A stretch of 56,976 bases of DNA, taken from positions 1 through 56,976 of the forward strand of contig NZ_MPDK01000017.1 of NCBI RefSeq assembly GCF_003144315.1, in the 5' to 3' direction. Below the pieces are notes generated by a model. It saw only the letters and a program-made list of their open reading frames with translations, made no database searches and was not told the DNA's origin. A program made the position numbers and the translations under genes. This stretch comes from Sulfoacidibacillus thermotolerans. GTDB taxonomy: Bacteria; Bacillota; Bacilli; Alicyclobacillales; SLC66. Below are positions 52,155 through 56,976 of this stretch, piece after piece (within the stretch, counting starts at the first letter, position 1; the number at the start of each line of letters is the position of its first letter).

Positions 52155-54794
52155 CTATTGTGTCACCTGTGCAGCAAGTAATTTTCGCGCTGTTTCAAGT
52201 GCTGCATCAAGTTGTTCTGGCAATTTTCCTCCTGCCTGCGCTAAATCAGGACGACCTCCACCTGATCCTCCCGCGATTGCCGCCACTTCTTTTACCAGTT
52301 TCCCTGCATGAAATCCTTTAGCTTGCAATTCCTTGGGTACATAGACGACAAATGCAGCTTTCCCCTCTTTTGCAGAGCCTAAGATCATCAACAAATCTTG
52401 CTTGCGCGCTTTTAGAGCATCGACAATGACACGAAGTCCATCGACATCTAAGCCCTGAAGTTTGGCGACAAGCATCGAACCGCCTGGCATCGGCTCAACA
52501 CGCTCGAGTAACTGTAGCGCTTCGAGACTTCCAAGCTTACCTGTAAGCGATTCGACCTCACGCTCCAACTGCTTTGCATGCCCTAGTAGTGATTCTATCC
52601 GCTGTGGCACTTGTATAATACTGGAACGCAAAGAATCTGCAACCGTCGTCAAGAGTCTTTCTTCAGCAACCACGAATTCATAGGCGTGTTTCCCCGTCAC
52701 CGCCTCAATCCGACGAACTCCCGATCCAATTCCGCCTTCTTGCACCAATTTGAAGAGGCCAATTTGCCCTGTGCGATTCACATGACAACCTCCACATAAT
52801 TCAATTGAATAGGTGCCCGCTTTTACAACCCGCACGATGTCCCCATATTTTTCTCCAAAGAGTGCCATTGCGCCGAGGGACTTTGCTTCCTCTCGCCCCA
52901 TTTCCTCAATCGTTACCGGTTCATCACGCCAGATTTGTTCATTCACTAGTCGCTCTACTTGTTCCAATTCGGCACGCGATAACGACCCGACATGTGAGAA
53001 ATCAAAGCGTAGACGCTCGGGCAAAACAAGAGAACCCGCCTGTGCTACATGTTCCCCAAGCACTTCGCGCAACGCTTTATGCAAAAGATGAGTAGCGGTG
53101 TGATTCTTTGTGATGTCAGCACGCGCATTTACATCAATTGCGGCTGTGACTGTCTCACCGATCACTGCGGTGCCCATCACTACTTCGCAGTCATGGACAT
53201 GCTGACCGTGTGGAGCTTTTTGCACGTCAAGTACGCGCAACTCAAAGTCGGGATGTATCAGCATTCCACGATCTGCTACTTGTCCTCCACTTTCCGCATA
53301 AAATGGGGTTCGGTCGAGCACAACTTTTACACGCTCACCAAGATGTGCAGATGTGGCCTGTTCTCCATTTACAAGCATCCATTCAATTTTAGCTGAAATT
53401 ACAGATTCTGTGTATCCGACAAATTCGCTAGAAACGGTCAGCTCATGCAACACTTCACTTTGCACCTGCATACTGTCGACTTCCTGGCGCGCGTTGCGTG
53501 CGCGTACACGCTGTTCTTCGAGTGCTTGCAAAAACCCCTCGCGATCGACTTGAAGTCCACTTTCTGCTGCAATTTCTTCTGTCAAATCAATCGGGAATCC
53601 GTACGTGTCATACAGCTTAAAAGCCTGTGGACCGGAAATTACCGACCCCTGTTGTGCTTTTACACGTGTGATCACATCTGTCAGTAATGCTTCCCCTTCG
53701 CTTAGCGTTTCAAAAAAACGCTCCTCTTCCATGCGAATGATGCGTTCAGTGTATTGTCGTTTCTGTGCGACCTCAGGATAATAATCTTCCATGATCTCAC
53801 CGACGACCTGCACCAAACGGTAGAGAAACGGCTGATTGTACCCGAGTTGTTTTCCACTGCGAACGGCTCTGCGCAGTAGACGGCGAATCACATACCCACG
53901 CCCCTCATTACTAGGCGACACCCCATCAGTAATCGAAAAAGCCACTGTACGAACATGATCGGCAATAATTTTTAGCTTTGTATCAATATCTGACACACTT
54001 CCATAACGCACACCAATCAGTTCTGCCGCTCGATCAATAATAGGTCGAAAGAGATCCGTATCAAAATTTGTTGCTACATTTTGCAACACAGAGGCAGTTC
54101 GCTCAAGCCCCATTCCTGTGTCAATATTCTTCTTTGGGAGAGGGGTATAGGAACCATCTGGGTTATGATTATATTGGCTGAAAACGAGATTCCAGATTTC
54201 TAAATGGCGATCACAATCACATGCAGCATCACAGTCTTCACGGCCACAGCCAACCCCTGGACCGCGGTCGAAAAAAATCTCCGAGTTAGGACCACACGGA
54301 CCTTCACCGATATCCCAAAAATTATCTTCAACGCGTAAAATTTTCTCTTCAGGAATGCCGATTTCTCGATGCCAAATTAGAAATGCCTCATCATCTTCCG
54401 GATGAATTGTTACTGATAATCGTTCCGGCGCGATGTGAAGACGATCGGTCAAAAACTCCCATGCCCAATGAATGGCCTCGCGCTTAAAATAATCGCCAAT
54501 AGAAAAATTCCCGAGCATTTCAAAAAACGTTTGATGGCGTGCAGTTTTCCCAACATTTTCAATATCATTCGTGCGAATGCACTTTTGACTATTTGTCATA
54601 CGTGGATTCGCAGGGACGACACGACCATCAAAATATTTCTTTAAGGGAGCCATTCCACTGTTAATCCACAAAAGTGAAGCATCGTCTTGCGGAACTAAAC
54701 TAGCGCTTGGCATGATATCATGCCCTTTTTCCCGAAAAAACTCGACATACTTTCTGCGCAATTCACTGCCTTTCACTTCAATAACCCCCTGCAT
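52155..54794 (-). CDS. alaS: alanyl-tRNA synthetase
   Basis: An 879-residue class II synthetase. The aminoacylation domain begins RRKYVEFFREKGHDIMPSAS with LLWINSGMAPLKKYF (motif 1 region), and FEMLGNFSIGDYFKREAIHW follows. The editing domain has TKNHTATHLLHKALREVLGE (HxxxH) and IELCGGCHVNRTGQIGLFKL (C and H zinc ligands). The C-terminal part ends with the Gly-rich AGGSGGGRPDLAQAGGK of the C-Ala domain. ATG at 54794 has AGGA 4 bases upstream; a GTG at codon 7 (54776) with GGGGG 8 bases upstream is an alternative that matches other AlaS N-termini about as well. The gene is controlled by a T-box leader. Confidence 0.98.
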   Translation of the reverse strand: MQGVIEVKGSELRRKYVEFFREKGHDIMPSASLVPQDDASLLWINSGMAPLKKYFDGRVVPANPRMTNSQKCIRTNDIENVGKTARHQTFFEMLGNFSIGDYFKREAIHWAWEFLTDRLHIAPERLSVTIHPEDDEAFLIWHREIGIPEEKILRVEDNFWDIGEGPCGPNSEIFFDRGPGVGCGREDCDAACDCDRHLEIWNLVFSQYNHNPDGSYTPLPKKNIDTGMGLERTASVLQNVATNFDTDLFRPIIDRAAELIGVRYGSVSDIDTKLKIIADHVRTVAFSITDGVSPSNEGRGYVIRRLLRRAVRSGKQLGYNQPFLYRLVQVVGEIMEDYYPEVAQKRQYTERIIRMEEERFFETLSEGEALLTDVITRVKAQQGSVISGPQAFKLYDTYGFPIDLTEEIAAESGLQVDREGFLQALEEQRVRARNARQEVDSMQVQSEVLHELTVSSEFVGYTESVISAKIEWMLVNGEQATSAHLGERVKVVLDRTPFYAESGGQVADRGMLIHPDFELRVLDVQKAPHGQHVHDCEVVMGTAVIGETVTAAIDVNARADITKNHTATHLLHKALREVLGEHVAQAGSLVLPERLRFDFSHVGSLSRAELEQVERLVNEQIWRDEPVTIEEMGREEAKSLGAMALFGEKYGDIVRVVKAGTYSIELCGGCHVNRTGQIGLFKLVQEGGIGSGVRRIEAVTGKHAYEFVVAEERLLTTVADSLRSSIIQVPQRIESLLGHAKQLEREVESLTGKLGSLEALQLLERVEPMPGGSMLVAKLQGLDVDGLRVIVDALKARKQDLLMILGSAKEGKAAFVVYVPKELQAKGFHAGKLVKEVAAIAGGSGGGRPDLAQAGGKLPEQLDAALETARKLLAAQVTQ

Positions 54795-54799
54795 CTCGT

Positions 54800-55066
54800 C
54801 CTAAAACAAAAGAAGCCCCTCGTCCTCAAAAGGGACGTGAGACTCACGCGGTACCACCCTCATTATGTCAACGCAACAGATCGTAGCGATTCTGCCTTTT
54901 GTCGACACCACTCTGCGCGCGTTAACGGGCGCATCCGTCACGTTCTGCTCCGTGCAGCCTTCGGACTGGCTTCCTTTCTTCTTCACGTGTGAACCCTCTC
55001 AGCAAATGCGCAATTCACTCTCTGAACGTGGGCTAGAAAGTACTCTTGTCCTGCATCGCCATTTGA
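54800..55066 (-). promoter_or_regulatory. T-box riboswitch leader of alaS
   Basis: The minus strand carries AGGGTGGTACCGCG (54860-54847), the T-box sequence that pairs with the NCCA end of uncharged tRNA, followed by a terminator stem (CGTCC...GGACG, near 54833-54817) and a T-rich run. Upstream, AGAGAGTGAA and GCTGAGAGG fit the Stem I GA-motif and AG bulge. Uncharged tRNA-Ala should favour the antiterminator and raise alaS expression. I could not assign the specifier triplet with confidence. Confidence 0.9.
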
Positions 55067-55071
55067 GTTGG

Positions 55072-55100
55072 AGTATAGCAAATGCGACTCGTTGGCGCAA
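55072..55100 (-). promoter_or_regulatory. SigA promoter of the alaS T-box leader
   Basis: Minus-strand TTGCGC (55100-55095) and TATACT (55077-55072), preceded by TGC, are spaced by 17 bases. Transcription would start close to the 5' end of Stem I. Confidence 0.6.
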
Positions 55101-55124
55101 GTGACCGTACACATAAAATCGTGC

Positions 55125-55173
55125 AAAGGAGAGAGTCGCAACTGTGCAATATAAGTTGCCACTCTCTCCTTTT
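55125..55173 (-). terminator. terminator of the SQR-like gene
   Basis: AAAGGAGAGAGT-x-GCAACT pairs with AGTTGC-x-ACTCTCTCCTTT in a long stem, with a T-run at the minus-strand 3' end. It follows the SQR-like stop by 20 bases and precedes the alaS promoter. Confidence 0.8.
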
Positions 55174-55192
55174 GAACGATCTAAAATTTACG

Positions 55193-56362
55193 CTACATCC
55201 CCGGCAAACGAGGAATTCGATTCATCTTTGACAACTTGTAATACATTCCCCAACCTCTTTTCACCCAATGCCCATAGATCGGCATAAATTTCATCTTTGC
55301 ACGCTTATAATCGCGTTCCACATAAACCGCACCATTCCCGCTATCCATCACACAAAGAATACTCAGATGTTCTTTGTATCCCAGGAAATCACTTCCACCT
55401 GCCTCGCGAGTAGCAAGATTATGTGCGGTATTACGGGCCATGACTTCAGCCACATGACCTTGTTTCGCTTCCCAATCCGTTGTACCTAAAGCTGCTGCAT
55501 CCCCGATCGCATACACATTGTCGAACCCTTCCACCTGACAATAATCGTCTATTTTTATAAATCCAGCTTCAGACAGCGGAAGATCAGAATCCTTTAGTGC
55601 ATAATGACCAGTCCCCGCTGATATAAACATCGTTAAATCACTTTCCAATTTTGATCCATCTTCGAAAATGACTCCATCTGGAACAAAACGCGTGATTTTC
55701 TTTCCAAACTTTGTATCTATGCCTAGATTTTTAAACATTTTATTCATTCCAACGACAACCTGATCTCCCATTCGGGCACCTGGGTTCTCCATGGGCGCAA
55801 AAAAAGTGAGGTCGAACTGATCTCTCAACTGTCTTTTTGTAAGAAAGTGATGAAAATTAAACATAACTTCAAATGCCGGCCCACCGCGAACAGCCGAGGG
55901 ATCTTTGGGATTGCCGCCAAAGCCAACGGCAATTTTTCCATAACCCCTCTCTGCCAGATCTTCTAAGCGATCATTTAACATCACTGCTTCTTTCGGATCA
56001 CCACAAACCGACAAAGTATGTTCTACACCCTCTGGCTTCAATTTACTTGCACCGATTGCAATGACTAAATAATCATAATCGGTGTATTCTCCTTGATTTT
56101 TCAGCAATACTTTGTTTTCTCTCGCTCGCACATTGATCACTTCATCCACAATTACCTGAAACCCATGTCGACGAGCTAATTTTGCCAAGGGAATACTGAC
56201 GTCATCCAACGTCTTTTCCCCAGTCGGGATCCAAATCGAGATTGGATAAATATAATCATAGTCACGATTAGAAATTAAAGTGACCTCAAAATTTTTCTTT
56301 CGCAAATAAATCGCCGCTTCAACGCCAGCGATTCCCCCACCCAAAACCGTTACCTTCTTCAT
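55193..56362 (-). CDS. sulfide:quinone oxidoreductase-like flavoprotein
   Basis: A 389-residue FAD/NAD(P)-fold oxidoreductase: KKVTVLGGGIAGVEAAIYLR binds FAD, and FDNVYAIGDAAALGTTDWEA the FAD ribityl region (GD). DLTFFAPMENPGARMGDQVV and SDLTMFISAGTGHYALKDS resemble the SQR family. C120 (SVCGDPKE) could match the first SQR cysteine and a later cysteine lies in LSILCVMDSGNG, but the central redox cysteine region (GGPAFEVMF) has no Cys. So electrons may come from sulfide by a variant route or from another donor. The C-terminal amphipathic tail (VKRGWGMYYKLSKMNRI) suggests membrane contact. It overlaps the upstream small gene by 4 bases (ATGA), so both form one transcript. Confidence 0.78.
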   Translation of the reverse strand: MKKVTVLGGGIAGVEAAIYLRKKNFEVTLISNRDYDYIYPISIWIPTGEKTLDDVSIPLAKLARRHGFQVIVDEVINVRARENKVLLKNQGEYTDYDYLVIAIGASKLKPEGVEHTLSVCGDPKEAVMLNDRLEDLAERGYGKIAVGFGGNPKDPSAVRGGPAFEVMFNFHHFLTKRQLRDQFDLTFFAPMENPGARMGDQVVVGMNKMFKNLGIDTKFGKKITRFVPDGVIFEDGSKLESDLTMFISAGTGHYALKDSDLPLSEAGFIKIDDYCQVEGFDNVYAIGDAAALGTTDWEAKQGHVAEVMARNTAHNLATREAGGSDFLGYKEHLSILCVMDSGNGAVYVERDYKRAKMKFMPIYGHWVKRGWGMYYKLSKMNRIPRLPGM

Positions 56363-56727
56363 CTTTTTCGCCCCCGTGTATGTTCACTTGTTTCTTCTTT
56401 CTGAAATGTATCCAGCATCATCGCTCGCAAACGGGCATTTTCTCGACGTAACGTTTGAATTTCTGTATATGCACGTGCAAGTAATTCACGCAAACGGACA
56501 ATTTCTTCTGTATCTTGATCATGTGCACACGCTTTTATGTCATTTTGATTTTCCGGGAACTCCGGCAAAGTGGCCCCAAAATACTTGGACGTTCGTTTGC
56601 CATTTTCCGTACGCGTACCATACCAATACGGACCATGACCACGCCCTTCTGAACAGGTTCGACAAAAAGGTTTCCCACACTTGCGATAAACCTGACTGAG
56701 GCTCCATCCACCTATGCGAAGAGCCAA
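56359..56727 (-). CDS. small zinc-binding protein with coiled coil (DUF6788-like)
   Basis: A 122-residue protein. YRKCGKPFCRTCSEGRGHGP followed by YWYGTRTENGKRTSKYFG resembles the DUF6788 pattern (CGKPxCxC...GHGPYWY), often annotated as part of mobile or phage-related genes. Residues ~75-105 are a coiled coil (EIVRLRELLARAYTEIQTLR). It starts TTG with GAAGGTG 7 bases upstream. Its stop overlaps the SQR-like start, implying coupled translation; a functional link is possible but unproven. Confidence 0.6.
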   Translation of the reverse strand: MALRIGGWSLSQVYRKCGKPFCRTCSEGRGHGPYWYGTRTENGKRTSKYFGATLPEFPENQNDIKACAHDQDTEEIVRLRELLARAYTEIQTLRRENARLRAMMLDTFQKEETSEHTRGRKR

Positions 56728-56742
56728 GGTGATTCACCTTCA

Positions 56743-56762
56743 TTCTTGTATGTTCTTGTATG
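56743..56762. repeat. tandem 10-base repeat upstream of the zinc-binding gene
   Basis: TTCTTGTATG occurs twice in tandem (56743-56752 and 56753-56762), directly upstream of the ribosome site; a related TATACAAGAAG lies at about 56796. Between 56763 and 56905 I see no gene. The repeat could be an operator. Confidence 0.5.
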
Positions 56763-56905
56763 TCACACAAGCATTGTAAGCGTAAAAGGGGCGATATACA
56801 AGAAGACAAACTGTAAACATAACGATTTAAAAGGTAGGAGTATGACATAAAAATTTAACATTTAAGAGAAAAAAACCTCATAAAGAGAACTCAACACCCG
56901 AAATA

Positions 56906-56976
56906 ATCGAGTAGGAGGGGGCGGCTAGCCCCCGACCTCTCACACCACCGTACATGCGGGTCCGCATACGGCGGTT
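56906..56976 (-). mobile_element. group II intron, 3' end (domains V and VI), cut by the window edge
   Basis: On the minus strand CGCCGTATGCGGACCCGCAT followed by GTACGG forms the ~34-nt domain V hairpin with its bulge, and GAGAGGTCGGGGGCTAGCC followed by GCCCCCTCCTAC forms domain VI, ending CTCGAT near 56906. This is the typical 3' end of bacterial group II introns. The rest of the intron, including any reverse transcriptase/maturase gene, would lie beyond the right edge. The exact 3' splice point is uncertain by a few bases. Confidence 0.85.

Noticed and set aside
54720-54992. 90-codon frame across the alaS T-box
   Set aside because: It spans the T-box leader antisense; the RNA elements explain the sequence.

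Overview
The window looks like a contiguous chromosomal segment of a low-to-mid G+C, endospore-forming member of the Bacilli, probably of the Alicyclobacillaceae type. This rests on Bacillus-like gene order (alaS-ireB-ruvX-yrzB-mltG, sigK-yqeG-yqeH-aroE-yhbY-nadD-yqeK-rsfS-yqeM, comEA/comEC-holA-rpsT-gpr-lepA-hemW-hrcA-grpE-dnaK-dnaJ-prmA-rsmE-mtaB), on sporulation genes (sigK, gpr, an alpha/beta-type SASP, spore-coat-like enzymes), on strong Shine-Dalgarno sites with many GTG/TTG starts, and on T-box, CIRCE, guanidine-I and c-di-AMP regulatory RNAs or sites. The family-level placement is an inference. Most genes lie on the minus strand.

1-5.0 kb: a five-gene minus-strand unit headed by a guanidine-I (ykkC) riboswitch with an overlapping terminator. 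Its order is a ureohydrolase that is probably a guanidine hydrolase, a metallophosphoesterase, an APC permease, an AbiEii-like nucleotidyltransferase, and the N-terminus of a second APC permease that runs off the left edge. This is the most interesting block. 5.2-9.8 kb: a sugar-nucleotide epimerase, a DUF294 nucleotidyltransferase translationally overlapping a DnaQ-like exonuclease, a His/Pro-rich hypothetical protein, a VTT membrane protein and peptide deformylase. 9.8-12.8 kb: an NCS2 nucleobase permease and an AmtB ammonium transporter.

12.8-17.1 kb: a divergent cluster of two GT4 glycosyltransferases, a HipA-like kinase, a YheC/D ATP-grasp protein and a 62-residue protein, resembling spore-coat modification loci. 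17.2-21.7 kb: FabH, RlmI, a Na/Pi-cotransporter-like protein and a Nudix-DeoC fusion. 21.7-34.3 kb: mtaB, rsmE, prmA, a mismatch glycosylase gene, a NicO-like membrane protein, and the heat-shock operon hrcA-grpE-dnaK-dnaJ under a promoter with a perfect CIRCE, then hemW and lepA. 34.4-39.2 kb: an unrecognised one-TM protein where spoIIP is usually found, gpr, rpsT, SASP, holA and NDH-2.

39.2-43.1 kb: small ORFs, a ComEC-like protein lacking the C-terminal metallo-beta-lactamase domain, a c-di-AMP riboswitch driving an NlpC/P60 hydrolase, and comEA. 43.3-51.7 kb: mntR, the yqeM-to-yqeG housekeeping block, an uninterrupted sigK and mltG. 51.7-55.1 kb: ruvX, ireB and alaS with its T-box leader. 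55.2-57.0 kb: an SQR-like flavoprotein preceded by a small zinc-binding/coiled-coil protein, and at the right edge the 3' end (domains V and VI) of a group II intron. No tRNA, rRNA or CRISPR array was recognised.
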